From contig VZRR01010232.1 in the NCBI GenBank assembly GCA_013398015.1, forward strand, positions 1,145,065 through 1,209,064: DNA of 64,000 nucleotides, written 5' to 3'. Both the position numbers and the translations under genes were made by a program. Origin of the DNA: Oreocharis arfaki. Its lineage: Eukaryota > Chordata > Aves > Passeriformes > Paramythiidae. Position 1 is the stretch's first letter, and every line of letters begins with the position of its first letter. The notes under the pieces were generated by a model. The model did no database searches. It was not told the origin of the DNA and saw only the letters and a program-made list of their open reading frames with translations. This document shows positions 38,030 to 49,537 of this stretch, one piece after another.

Positions 38030-38790
38030 AGATGTGGTTTTAGAGGCGCTGCAATAAAAGTAAAATTACCTCTTTTCCTGTTATTCAGTACTCCCTTGTT
38101 TATATATTTAAAGGCCACATAAATTCCCTTTGTCAGGTCATTGCAGAAGGATCGATGTGCAGAGGCTTCTTGGATCACTGCTCCCTTCATCCCATGAGCG
38201 CTCCCCGTGCTCCAGCCCGCAGGGCTGTGCCCTTGCACAGACCAACATGGGGCCTGATGGATTTCTCACCCTCTTCACCAAAAAGTTCACCTTCCCCAGT
38301 GCCAGCCTCCTTTCCTCTTCACTGCCTACCATCCTCTAGATTTTAGTGCTTTCCAAAAATTTTTCATTTTGTGTTTTGCTATGGACCATTGATACTAACA
38401 ACAGAGAGCTTTGTTACTTAACCCTAAGGTGCCCCAGAAACCACAGGTCCATTTAGTCCTGATTCCCCATCGACAGCTACCCCCTGAGCTCTGCCAGGCA
38501 CTTCGTTATCCATTTAATGCATATTCTAATGTTACTGAATGGTGCTAATGTTTAATCAGCATGCCATTCACTGCCAAGTCAAACACCTCACAAAGTCTAA
38601 ATGCACTAAATTTGTACGATCATTTTTGCCAACCAGACTTGTAATATAATCAGAGAGTAAAAATTAGGTCTCTTTGACAAAGTTTGCCACAAAACCATGT
38701 TGTTTAGACTACTCACTAATTTACTTTTGCATCAGCTTCTGAATTATTTAACACAAAATGATTGCGAGCTAACTAGCCTTGAGTCTTAGG
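38030..38790 (-). mobile_element. Old CR1-type LINE remnant, antisense
   Basis: The plus strand follows, in order, the reverse complement of the old CR1 lineage known from turtles, crocodilians and birds. Landmarks are AATTACCTCTTTTCCTG near 38,065 (weak), CCCCATCGACAGCTACC near 38,470 and TTATCCATTTAATGCATATT near 38,510. GCCAAGTCAAACACCTCACA near 38,575 and ACAAAACCATGTTGTTTAGA near 38,690 follow. The order and spacing match the reverse-transcriptase region read backwards. The middle, about 38,150-38,330, is not recognisable and may be a later insertion or simply decayed. It is heavily mutated and not capable of movement. Judgement rests on remembered consensus, not an alignment. Confidence 0.7.
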
Positions 38791-40876
38791 AAATGCTTCC
38801 TCATAAGAGCCTTCTCTTTGAAACCAATATAGACACATTTCATACCCCCCTGTGAGCATTAGCTCAGTCACAAGGCAGCTCTTTACTTCCAGAGAGACTG
38901 GACCGAGTTTGCTCTGTTTTGGAAGTTTTCACAGTTAAATTGGGCTTTGATGGGCCCAGGTGCCTGACCCAGGGTCACAGTATCCAGCTCCTTTTAGTAC
39001 TCCTTCACATCTGCCCTGCTTAAAAAACCTCACTAGTACTTGTCAGGCAATCAGACAAACAAACCCAAAAATCTTCAAGATAAATTTCTTTGCAAAATCT
39101 CAGAAACAGCTTTACCAGAATGGAACAATTGTGGCTCGGGGCATTTGTGCACAGGTCTGGCAGTACACAGCCACTGCTGCACATGAGCTCCTGATTTAGG
39201 GCCCCAGATAAATCTGCTCTTTTAGCTACATTGGTACAAAGCTAGAGCCATAATTTTATGGGCTGAAGGGTGATCATATTTAGAAAGGGAGCCAGCTGCC
39301 AAGAGGATTTTTATGCTGATTTCTATGTAAGGTCCATTCACAAAGGCAAAAATTACTTTGTACCAAAAACCACCTCTTTTTGTTCAACCCAGGTTATTTG
39401 AAGGAGCCTAAAGGTATCTGAGACCCTCATTCCCCTTGCCCATTCCATACCCTGCTCCTTTAAACCAGTTCATATTTTCCTGCTGGAACCACTGTTGCCT
39501 ACCTCATCAAACAACAAGGAAACCTCAAGGAATTCAGTGGAGAGCTGTGAGTTTTGTACATAAAGATGTGACGGCTTCTCCGTGCTCCTGCTGTTATTCA
39601 GAAATCATGCAAAATGAAGCTGAAGCAGTGAGCAAAGTACAGACCTGAAGCCTTTATACCTCCTGAGCATAGCTCATTTGCTCTGCTGTCAGTAACTCAA
39701 AGCCCCAATGAAAAGAGAAGGGGGAAAAAAAGGAAGACATAAAAGAAAAGGAGTAATTATATGCAAGTCAGTAGACTTATCACTTAGCTTTTGGCAAAAT
39801 ATTGACTCCTGAATGATCTTTGTCAAATCTCATAAAAAACAGCCTCCAGGTGATGAATCTTGCCACAGGCATTAAATGGGGTGCTGCTGGAAAAGGAAGA
39901 GGAGGAAAATGGAAAAGAAAGCTTAATTTTAATTATGCAAACTACCTGTGTCTGTATTTGGTCACAGCTCTCACAATTTGGAAAAGCAGGATGCCCGAGG
40001 GCTTGCTTTTTCCTCATTTAAAAAATTCATGGCATTTAAAATATCTTCTTTGCTGGGCTTGGTGGATCTGATGGGCTGAACCAGCCCTGGCATCCCCTGC
40101 CCTGAGCGGCCTCGACAGCAGCACAGGCAGCACCTCAGGATGTTCAGCCAAAACCATGGATCAGAGCAGAAAACTTACAGTGAAGGCTCTGCTGGGACCC
40201 CTTAGAAGTCTCTGCTGAGAGCCTTATTGATTTCAGGAGGGAGATGGATGAATGTGCAGCGTGTCTGTATCAGCAATCCAGGCATTTTGGACTGGTTTTG
40301 CATGCTGACATTTCACTATGACTTGGGGTTTTGCACAGGCTTTAACCCAACTATTGAAGTCAGGAAGGACAGCACTGTGAACAAGGGCTAAGCAGTGGGG
40401 AGGAAGAAGAAGGAAGTATTTGTTATCTACAGCAATATTTTATCATTTCCAGACAGTACAGCAGGATAAAGAATAGTCTCATGGGTAAAGAATTAATTTG
40501 AGACTGGGAGAAACGGCTCTGTCCCAGTCTTGGACCTGCCAAATACAGACATAAAATAGAAAAAATGCTAAAGCACTCCCTGCCCAGGTGTGGTCAGCAG
40601 GGTGGTCCATGCCATAGCCCATGGAATCCTGAAAGAGCCCCAGTTAAAATCCCAAGGAATAAATTAGCACTATATATAGTAACCTGGATTTTTCATCATT
40701 AAAATAGTGCCATAAGCAATGCTGAGATATTCCACACGCAGTCTGCCACTTCCAGTTTCCCTCTAATCACTTACCAACATTAATTCAACATTAGCTTAGG
40801 ACCCAGTTTCTTCACCCTACTCGTGCTGGCATCAGGCAAACCACCCATAGTCTCTCCCTCAGACTTCTTTTTTTGG

Positions 40877-40898
40877 AAGTGATTTTTAAAAATCACTT
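40877..40898. repeat. Perfect 22-bp palindrome
   Basis: AAGTGATTTTT is followed immediately by its exact reverse complement AAAAATCACTT. A third AAGTGATTT half-unit follows at 40,900-40,908. Confidence 0.85.
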
Positions 40899-43684
40899 AA
40901 AGTGATTTAAGAGCACTCCTAAATGTCAGCTGCAGGCAGGAGAAGACAGTTATTGGTCTGGGTTTAGAGAGAATTTTTGGCTCAGTTTCTTCTTCCTACC
41001 CTGCTCATCACTGATGTATTTTTAAATGAATCCTAAAATACACACCAGGAAACTCTATTAAATAAAAATCATGAATGGCATGCAGGCTGTGCTATTACTG
41101 TGCATAAGAAGATAACAAGACTCAAGAGACTGCCCTTTACATTCTGCTGCTCTTGCTAACTGCAGATCTGGCCCAGCAAATGCACATGTTCCCTGACAAA
41201 GAGGGAGCGCCACAAACCCTAAACAGCATGCCTGGAAAGAGGCTGGAGGAGTAAGAGATTGCAGAGATAATGGGGATGCCATGAGCTGCATCTCCCTCAA
41301 TTAACTAAGTGATTGGACATGCACAATCAGAGATCCCAAACGCGTCGTTTGTAGGTTATCAGTGATATCAGACATCAGATGCAGCGGCCCTGGACTCCCC
41401 CTGCCAACAAACTGGAGGAAAGAATTAGAATTCTGAAAGCTTTTTAAAGCCAGACTCTCACCTCAAGACACAATAAAAGAAAAGCTTTTAGATCATTCCT
41501 GGCAGAGGAGTTGGAAAGCTGCCATGCTCAGACAGAGTAACTATGGTAATCCATATCAGGTTGCAGAAATCATCTTTAGCATACAGTCTTTTAAGCCCTC
41601 CAAGAAGCTTTCTTCCTAATCTACTTAAAAATAAAAAATAAAGGATGTTTCAAGGTCAGACAGCACCAATAATGAGACCAATGACACTGAAGGGGGAACA
41701 GGTCGAAGGTACATCTCCCTAAGCACCAACCACTGTCTCCGCAAGGAGAAGCAAGAGGCAGGAGCTGAGTGGGAGATGGATATCCCTGTCCTGAGCTCTG
41801 CACTGCCATGTGAGCTTGATCATCCATCCTCTGCAGAGAAGACTGCACAATTAAGATGCACTGCTGAAAAGCAAAGCTTAATTGCTTTGATGCTTAGGTG
41901 ATTGAGAGCTGAATGCATTAGTACGTCAAAATTACTGAACACAAAGGCCTTGATTCTGTTCTATTCTGTGCCCATATAAGAGATGCCTTGAGTTCCCCTT
42001 TGTGGGCACTTGAGGATCACCAGAGCTTTACACGGGCAGGCTCAGCCCTCACTGACACTTCAACTCTATTTAAATATTTGGGATCACAGCATACGTGGTC
42101 TAAAGCAATTTGATTCTATTGTTCATTTAGGCAGAATTAGGAGCAGAAAAATCTAATTCCATTGTTTTAATATTGGTTCAAAATTAAACTACTTAAATCT
42201 CCGTGTTAGGTTCGTCCAGACCTTAGCTCTGCCTTCCCCTGTTGTGTGTTTGCAGAGCCTACGCTGCCATCCATCCAATTCCCTGAGTATTCCTCAAGTA
42301 TTTGAGGAATCCCTGCACCTCTCAGACCACCCTTGAAATTAAAGGCGAATAAATATCATTTGGAGCTGGACCCAAAAACGATCAAGAAGAGCAAATGTGG
42401 CACAGAGGCGTTTGAGGGAGGAGACAACACATGATCAATAGGAAGCATTGCACAGAGAAATGCCGAGTGGCTGTGCCGTAAGGAAGGCACATCAGACCCC
42501 CCCGAGCCTCTGCTGCTTTGCTTTGCTGCCTGCTGAGCCAGACACCAGCTTTCCCTCCTTGCAAAGATGGCAACATCTCTGACGAGTCCAACACGATGTC
42601 AAAACTGAAAACTGTTCCGCATCAATCTCACGCTAAAGGGCCAAAATCTCTGAGCTCAATCTCAGAGATAAGGCGTCTATCACTGGATGCTTGTTCACAC
42701 ACTCTCTTATTTTTGCTTTTCCTTTCTTTTTCTGCTATTTCAGCTGACAGGGGCTGTTTTTTTCTTTCCTTAAATGCAAAATGATTGTACTTACATGCAC
42801 AGAGCAGCTGAGTGCTTATCTGGCTGGTTCTTATGAATACAATACAGGGCAAACATCTGTGTTTTAGCAGAAAAAATAAATAGATATTAAAAAAAAAAAA
42901 GCATGCAGACAAAAAACCTCAATAATAATAGATACAGCTTTGGAGATGATTTGAAGTTCAGGGCTAATATCTCAGTGTCTCTTGTTTTGTGGTGCAAGGA
43001 CAAGAGATGCTGAATTGCTGTGATTTCAGTGGTCCATAACTTAATTTTATTATGTTTGATCTAACAGTGCTAGGAATATTTCTTGGGTATGTGCTAAACA
43101 TTATACTCATTATACATTAAGGTGGTTTTAGGTCTATTACTTCTCTGTAATTTGATTTTAGAATTTAGATCATTCTCCTCAACTGTCAGGCACAGAAGCT
43201 GGGGGAATCTCTAAACTGCAATTTAGAAAGGAAAAAAGTAATTATATGCAATCAGTGTCTCCAAGAAGTGGATCTTTTTATGGGACTGCAGAGCTAGAGG
43301 CGAAGGGCGATCAGTTATGTCCTCCAAACAGTTCTGAAAAGGCTGCCAGCAGCACCCAGCATACAGCAGGGGACAATCATCTGAAGCTCAAGATGTGCAC
43401 AATATTATTTTTTCCTGTTATTTTTTATTTCTGCTACAATCTCAGACCAATTTTGAGCACACCATTCCAGTTCCTCATGCTGTGTCCCTGCTCCCTGGGA
43501 GGCAGTGGAGAACACTGGGTGTTGGGCAAGAGCCTGGACCATCTCCTGTGGCTGAGCTGCCATGGGGAAGAGAGCAATGCCAAGCTCTGCTGAGGATGCC
43601 CTGGGAGAAGGTTTCCCCCTCAGCTGCCGTGCCCACTTTGGCCTCTTCTGGGTACAAAACAGAAAGTGGAACCAGTTTCACACT

Positions 43685-43700
43685 GGTATTTGCAAATACC
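43685..43700. repeat. 16-bp palindrome with octamer-like core
   Basis: GGTATTTGCAAATACC is its own reverse complement and holds the POU/homeodomain-like core ATTTGCAAAT. Another octamer-like word, CATGCAAAG, lies at 43,711-43,719. A binding role is speculative. Confidence 0.7.
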
Positions 43701-44083
43701 GGATTTGCACATGCAAAGTGATGTCAGGTTTTGGGTCTTTTGCCCTTCAGTTTTTTTGCCTTCTCCCTGGACACAGCTATTGACACGAGAAGAAGTAGGA
43801 TATGCAGTAGCTCATTCAATAAAAAGACCTAATAAATCTAGTTCATAAATTAAGCCTGCAATGAAGGCAGATCATTGCTCTTCACCATTTGCATAGCTCC
43901 CTGCTGGCCTGCCTGGCTGGGTTTTTGTTCAGGGAGAATATTCACAACCAGTCACCCAGTGTGCATATGTTGATTTTAAGACACTGAACTCTATCTTTAG
44001 AGGAGGTGCTGGCATTTATGTATCTTCTGTAAATATTCCTGAGGATTATTTACTAAATTCAAAACACTTTTTTTTTTCTCCAG

Positions 44084-44164
44084 AGAGGAGTCGTCTAGAC
44101 AGATCACAGTGAACTTCAAGATTTGTGGATGGAACAAAGAAAACTTACAGCTCTCTTTTGGCAG
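44084..44164 (+). other. Candidate exon 1 of 2, 81 bp
   Basis: The segment is preceded by a strong acceptor (a run of ten T residues then CTCCAG) and followed by a good donor, GGCAG|GTAAAG. One of three frames is open throughout, after a single split base and leaving two bases at the end. Joined to the next candidate exon it makes AGC across the junction and the frame continues until a stop in that exon. No known protein is recognised, so it may belong to a long non-coding RNA or to an unknown gene. No first exon or promoter was found for it. Confidence 0.35.
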
Positions 44165-44451
44165 GTAAAGCCAGCAATGATGAATGATATACCCTCTTGT
44201 TTGTATGACAAGTTCTGTTTTATCGAGAGCAGCCTAACAAGACTTTTACTTTGCTCTCATTAGTTTCTCAGAGCACCTCGCCCCTGTTAGAATGTGAAAT
44301 GGCCACGCCGATGCTACTGAATCACAGAGCTGGTTTTGCCAATGCTTCTGTCTACAAAAGCAAGCCTGAAAGTGCCTTTTTCACTAATTGGTGTCATCTG
44401 CTACGTTTTACCTCATCCTCCCTTTACCTTCCACTTCTCCTTCCCATACAG

Positions 44452-44691
44452 CAAGAAGCCACCTCAGCAGCAGCAGGAGGAGATGATGCCTGGTCTGAAA
44501 GCTGCTGGGAGCTGTGCCAGCAGCAGGCAAGAGAGAAAATAGAGATGGTGATTGCAGCTGTGAGGGTGGGACAGCGCTGCCATGTGCTGCAGCCACTGAC
44601 TCTGCTCAGCAGAGCAGGAGCACATCCAGGGTCTGTTGACAGCAAGCCACACTTCCCACAGGAGGGAATGAAGAATAGCACCTTCCTATTG
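44452..44691 (+). other. Candidate exon 2 of 2, 240 bp
   Basis: The acceptor is a long pyrimidine stretch ending CCCATACAG, and the donor is CTATTG|GTGAGTAG, both close to consensus. The segment is 240 bp, and one frame (phase 0) is open for all 80 codons. If spliced to the 81-bp segment upstream, however, the reading frame is a different one, Lys- and Gln-rich (KKPPQQQQEEMMPG), which stops at 44,540-44,542. The two readings disagree, so coding potential is doubtful and a non-coding transcript is at least as likely. No homologue is recognised. Confidence 0.35.
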
Positions 44692-45315
44692 GTGAGTAGT
44701 CCATATTTTAGTCATCTGAACTTTCTTTAGCACCCACATAGGTGGGACATGCTTGTTTGGGCAGCTCTGCCAGTGGCTGCTGGGCAGACTCCTTCAGGAA
44801 GACCTGTGCATGCTCTCCATCTATTCCTTCCTGGGCCTGTGAGCACTTTGGGACTTGGCTGTACAACAGAGCAGTGCCTTGCTGCCCAAAATCTTATCGC
44901 AGCCACCTCCAGTTCAGTGTCTGTGTTGGTCTCTGAGGAAGAGGGTGCAGCCATACAGGATCCCCCTGCAAGCAGGTGGGTACAAACACATCCACTGTTC
45001 CCTCGAGCAGGGTCCTGCACACAGCCCCGCAAAAAACAAAAGGCAGGCAGGGGGTGTCAATGAGTATTTAATGAACAAATTGTTATATAACCACTCTGCT
45101 GAGCAGAGCATCCTTTGAGGAAGCAACATCTAGGGATTAAAAACATGAATGAGACTGTATGGATGTCTGCTGTTGGGATATGGCTCCTTCAGCTGTGATG
45201 GAAGGAGCTTGTGCTTTGGGAAACAGACATAGGAGCTGATGCAGACGCTTCTTGTATGCACATTTTCCACCTGGAAAATGTCTGTGACGACACGGTCTGC
45301 TACACCGTGTGTCTG
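44692..45315. other. Non-coding stretch, no gene seen
   Basis: Unique-looking sequence between the candidate exon and the 395-bp duplication. Overlapping short frames on both strands are not supported as coding. Confidence 0.4.
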
Positions 45316-45710
45316 GCACAGGAGGGAGAAACAGATGGAGAGATCGTCTGAAACCTTTTGTTCTCCATAGCTAATAACCTGGAGCTCCTCTGATATCTAA
45401 TATGTGTAGGTTGGCTTCACCTCCGTGTGCCTGCTCTTCAGAGGAGAACCAGCCACACTCATCAGCTGGCTGATAGGGGAATGTGTGACTGTTTTACGAA
45501 GAGAAATGGATAAGCTCCTAAAACCGTTGTGTCCTTTACAAAATGCTGTTTACAGCAGATCTGTCATGAGCATCAGTAACTCACCAAGCCATCCTAGCAC
45601 AATATGACATTTTAGTGCCAGCGAAACTGGGAATGAAACCAGACACGTTTTGACACAAGTTTAGAAATTAGGAAAACCTTTCTTTTCTTTTCTTTCTTTC
45701 CTTTTCTTTT
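45316..45710. repeat. Tandem duplication A, copy 1 (395 bp)
   Basis: Begins GCACAGGAGGGAG and ends in a CTTTT-rich microsatellite. It is repeated at 45,713-46,107 with a constant offset of 397. One substitution was noticed, G at 45,570 against A at 45,967. The copies meet at a single N, which points to an assembly overlap left uncollapsed. Both copies carry the same 60-codon chance frame. Confidence 0.9.
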
Positions 45711-45711
45711 T

Positions 45712-45712
45712 N
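45712..45712. other. Single-N join between duplicated ends
   Basis: One N lies exactly at the junction of copies 1 and 2 of duplication A, directly after a CTTTT microsatellite where a contig could have ended. Confidence 0.95.
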
Positions 45713-46107
45713 GCACAGGAGGGAGAAACAGATGGAGAGATCGTCTGAAACCTTTTGTTCTCCATAGCTAATAACCTGGAGCTCCTCTGATATCTAATAT
45801 GTGTAGGTTGGCTTCACCTCCGTGTGCCTGCTCTTCAGAGGAGAACCAGCCACACTCATCAGCTGGCTGATAGGGGAATGTGTGACTGTTTTACGAAGAG
45901 AAATGGATAAGCTCCTAAAACCGTTGTGTCCTTTACAAAATGCTGTTTACAGCAGATCTGTCATGAACATCAGTAACTCACCAAGCCATCCTAGCACAAT
46001 ATGACATTTTAGTGCCAGCGAAACTGGGAATGAAACCAGACACGTTTTGACACAAGTTTAGAAATTAGGAAAACCTTTCTTTTCTTTTCTTTCTTTCCTT
46101 TTCTTTT
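45713..46107. repeat. Tandem duplication A, copy 2 (395 bp)
   Basis: Matches 45,316-45,710 and then runs on into unique sequence after the CTTTT tract. Probably the same genomic segment as copy 1 from the other haplotype or contig. Confidence 0.9.
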
Positions 46108-47993
46108 AAACACATTGAGCTGTTCTAGTGGAAGACTGCAGGGCTTTTGAGCAATGATTTTTCAGCACATCAACTCATGCCCAAAATATAGCACTGGGCT
46201 TATTTGGACTTAAATAAAAGTTTAAAATTTTTATTTTCCCCATGAAAGACATGTCCATTTCAGTCCAGCCAAGCAACAATACTGCTGGTGGAAGAAATTT
46301 CCTTCCTGACTCCTGCAGAGTTTGCTGTACACTTTGAAATACCTGCTTTTATTATCCTTTTATTATCCGTAATTTACCATGCAAAGCTACAAATAAGAGT
46401 GGCCCTAAAATTATCCATCCCTTGTTAAAATGCAGCTGGAATACACACCTTCCTTTGATAGTGGATTCCAGAGGGGGACTTCACACTGTGTGAAGAATCA
46501 CACTCTTACTCTCCGCCATGGAAAGCTGGGAACGCTGACTGACAGGAGGCAAGCATCTTCACAGCTCTGGCCCAAATTTACCCTTCAACAACTGGAACAA
46601 AAGTCTTTAGCTCCTACAAAGTCCTTGCCTGGTGCTAGAGCCCATGGCTCATGGCAGTGGGACTTAGACACCCAAGCAAAACTTTAAAAATTTTACCTTT
46701 CACCGTTCAGAGTCGCCACGGGAAGCCAGTGTTGTCCATTCAGCCTGCACCTTGCAGTTTCCTGTTCATAAGTCGTCTCCTTCTCTATGACTTAGAGGGA
46801 ATACAGATTTTTCTTGGGACATCAGGACTCAAGGGAATTACCTGTAGTTAAACATCTGATTAATGGCTCATTAAGAATCAGCAACAGTGTTTATTCAGTC
46901 CCTGTCTGAGTGTGGTTTTGCAATTATGTGCTTTTGAGACTGCAGGTGTGTGAAATATTCATAACCCAAATGGAAATATGATGGAAGTGCAGTTTACACT
47001 TACTCAAGGGCTAACTCTTCTGAATTATAAATATGAAGCAGAAAAGAGCAGTTATTACTGCACGGGAACTCCCCAGAACCTCGCTAGATGCTTTACAAAC
47101 ATATTAAGCACTACATTTCTGTCCCAAATGGTTTTTGCTAAGTGGCAGAGCCTTCTATCCCCCTTATCCACCTCACTCATTCTACAACTAGACATGAGGC
47201 TTTCTTGTAAAAGCAACGTTCATCAAGGGATTGCTCTTGTAGTAACCACTGTACCCCAAAGGGTCTGTGCTTTTCTGGGAGCACATCATGGAAGAGAGAA
47301 GAAAAAGAGGGACTGGCAGCCCTTGGCTGGGTCTGTCTTTTAGTTTGGGGCCATATATTAAAATTACAGTAGTGGAGCTTTAGTTCTGCTTGATGGTGAA
47401 TCGTTCATGGCACTCATCCCTTGCCTGGCCTCAGAAGGATGTAGGGTCTGGACACTCATTCCTACACATGATGCTCTTCTGCTGTTTGCTCCATCAGCTC
47501 CTAAACAGCCACGGTCATTGGGCAGCAGCAACAGGATACCAGGAATTCTAAAATATCACGTATTTTTAAATATGCAGCCATAATGCTCTAGTTTTGAAGA
47601 TGAAACAATGACTGGAGAGCAGGAGGAGGGGTGAGAGATTGGTACCTGAGCAAATACTGAGACTGAAGAAGAGTTTCCCCATCGAACTCAGGTGGGGAAA
47701 AGCTCCTTCTAAAACATTTAACTTCTCTTCGCTGCGGCTGCTGCTCTAAGCATCAAGCCTTCTCCAAGGTGGCTTTCCTTTTCTAATTTATTTTATGTTG
47801 GTTTTTTTTTTTTAAAGGTCGTTCCAGAATTCCTCTGGGTCCCAGGTATGCTGTGCCACCACCTTGCAGAGGCTCTCGGTGGTACTGCACAATTATGTAT
47901 TAGTCACAGGAGAACAGGAACGGATAGCCAGGCAGAAGCAAATCTAAAAGCAGTGAACCATCAAATGTGAGGAATGCAGGAGGAAGCTGACAG
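46108..47993. other. Non-coding stretch, no gene seen
   Basis: AT-rich sequence with a T12 run near 47,803. No exon or named repeat was recognised. Confidence 0.4.
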
Positions 47994-49536
47994 ATGAAGG
48001 ACTGTGCAGAGTCCCTAAATCCAAAGTGCATTTCTGAAAGGGCACTTTCTTTCAGGAGAAGTATTTCTAATAGTCTCTCTCCGCTGCAAAAGGGAAGGAG
48101 TTATCTCCTTGCCATCGCTGATTGCCTGGTGTAAAGTGCTTTGCATTAGCCTAAAAGAACACAGTTGAGTGCTTCCAGATGGTGGGAGGCAGCAGGCAGG
48201 ATGGCCATGGCCAGGCAGTGCCTGGTGCCCGCTCCCCACCCTGGGCACAGCCTGGCCCTGGAGGCTCCCGCTGCCTGCAGGCAGCAGCTGCTTCTTCCCC
48301 CGCTCTGCCTTCTCTTCCCCAGGGTGAGCAAACACACAAATGTGCTTCCTTCTTTTGGTTTGTGAGTAGGAGTAGCCTGAGAGAGACACTGTGGATGGGC
48401 ATCCATGAGCATGAGACGAGTTCCAGAGGGGGCAGAGGAACCTCCAAGCAGAGACTGTACTGAGGAACCAACCACTTCGGGCTGAACACTGCTGTAAGTT
48501 TTTAAAAAATGCCCAAACCCATTTTAAAATATTTAAAAATCCATCATGGTCTGTGGTAAGCTGTTGATTATTAAAACCATTTGCCTTTTTTCTATTCTGA
48601 ACGTTTCTCACTCCAGTTGCTGGGCTCAGATCATGCCATGATTTTCTCCATGACATCCAAGGGTCTTCTGCTCTCAGAGTCTTCCTCAGTGTTAGTACTT
48701 GTAAAACACCTCCCAACTCCTCTCAAAGAAATTAGTGAACTGACCTTCTATCCTATGAGCCAGGACTTCTAGGACACACACCATTCTTGTAATTTTTCTT
48801 TTTCAGAACCACTTTTAAATTTGTGACATAGCGCTGCAAAAACGGCCTGCCTTTATTTCTCTGGGTCGTGGCAATATCTGCATGAGCTCATTCTTCTCCA
48901 GTTCACACATTCAAGGTTCCTATTTAATTTTTCAGCCGCTGCAGGCAGCTCACATTGAGGTGTTTATCATTTCAAAAACACAGTCACCTCAGCCAGTAAG
49001 CATGACCTATTTTCCTGGTTCCTGGACCTCATATTTTTTGTCTTGTTTAAAGGACTCTGGTTGTTCATTGGATCCAGATCACTCTGAAATACTGATTTAT
49101 TATTTACTAATTTGCCAGTTTTTCTGTCATCTGTGACTTTTGTCTTAGAATTTGGATATTTTCTTCTAGATCATCGATAATGATGCTCTACGACACTGAA
49201 CCCAAAATAGATTGCTGGGCAACTGAAGAGAAGCAGTCATGCTGAATGTGGGTTCCCTGCTCCCAATTATTGAAATACCTGTAAAAGTGAAGGCCATCTT
49301 GAAGATACATGTAAAAAACTTTTGGAGATCCTCCAAAATAGAGAGATACGTACACCGCTGCCAAAAGAAACAAAGCTTAAATCTGTTGTGATTTGTTGGT
49401 TTGTTTGTTTGGGTTTTTTTTTTTAACAGCCTCTTTTTCATGAGAAAATACTTTTTAACTATGTCAGGGCTTTTAAGTTCTGAAGGATAAGGACATAACA
49501 GGAAAGCCATCCCATTATTGTCCTGTTAACTCTTTC
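47994..49536. repeat. Tandem duplication B, copy 1 (1,543 bp)
   Basis: Begins ATGAAGGACTGTGCAGAG and ends GTTAACTCTTTC. It recurs at 49,538-51,080 with a constant offset of 1,544. Four substitutions were noticed: 48,274 C against 49,818 G, 48,569 T against 50,113 G, 48,666 T against 50,210 C, and 48,674 T against 50,218 C. That is about 0.26 percent, the size of ordinary heterozygosity. The 233-codon minus-strand frame found in both copies is not a gene I recognise. Confidence 0.95.
48890..49290 (-). mobile_element. Decayed CR1-type LINE remnant, antisense (copy 1)
   Basis: The plus strand resembles the reverse complement of the old CR1 reverse-transcriptase region. GGATCCAGATCACTCTGAAA near 49,070 corresponds to the usual TCCAGATCATTTTGAA stretch. 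CTAGATCATCGATAATGATG near 49,168 corresponds to the CTAAATCATTGATGAAGAT stretch, followed by a decayed GAACCC...TGATCCCTG region. The order is right but divergence is high and the limits are uncertain. The same element appears again in the duplicated copy. Confidence 0.5.
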
Positions 49537-49537
49537 N
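49537..49537. other. Single-N join between duplicated ends
   Basis: One N lies exactly between the two copies of duplication B. No microsatellite is present at this junction. Confidence 0.95.

Larger units (their letters stand above)
38791..44083. other. Non-coding stretch, no gene seen
   Basis: Repeat-poor, AT-rich sequence with no supportable exon. It contains a perfect 22-bp palindrome at 40,877-40,898, a hairpin with 9-bp arms at 42,289-42,310 and a 16-bp palindrome at 43,685-43,700. Confidence 0.45.

Noticed and set aside
48015..48716. 233-codon minus-strand open frame, repeated at 49,559-50,260
   Set aside because: It occurs twice only because the region is duplicated in the assembly. 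Several other frames on both strands are also open here, composition is not protein-like, no family is recognised and no splice or start context supports it.
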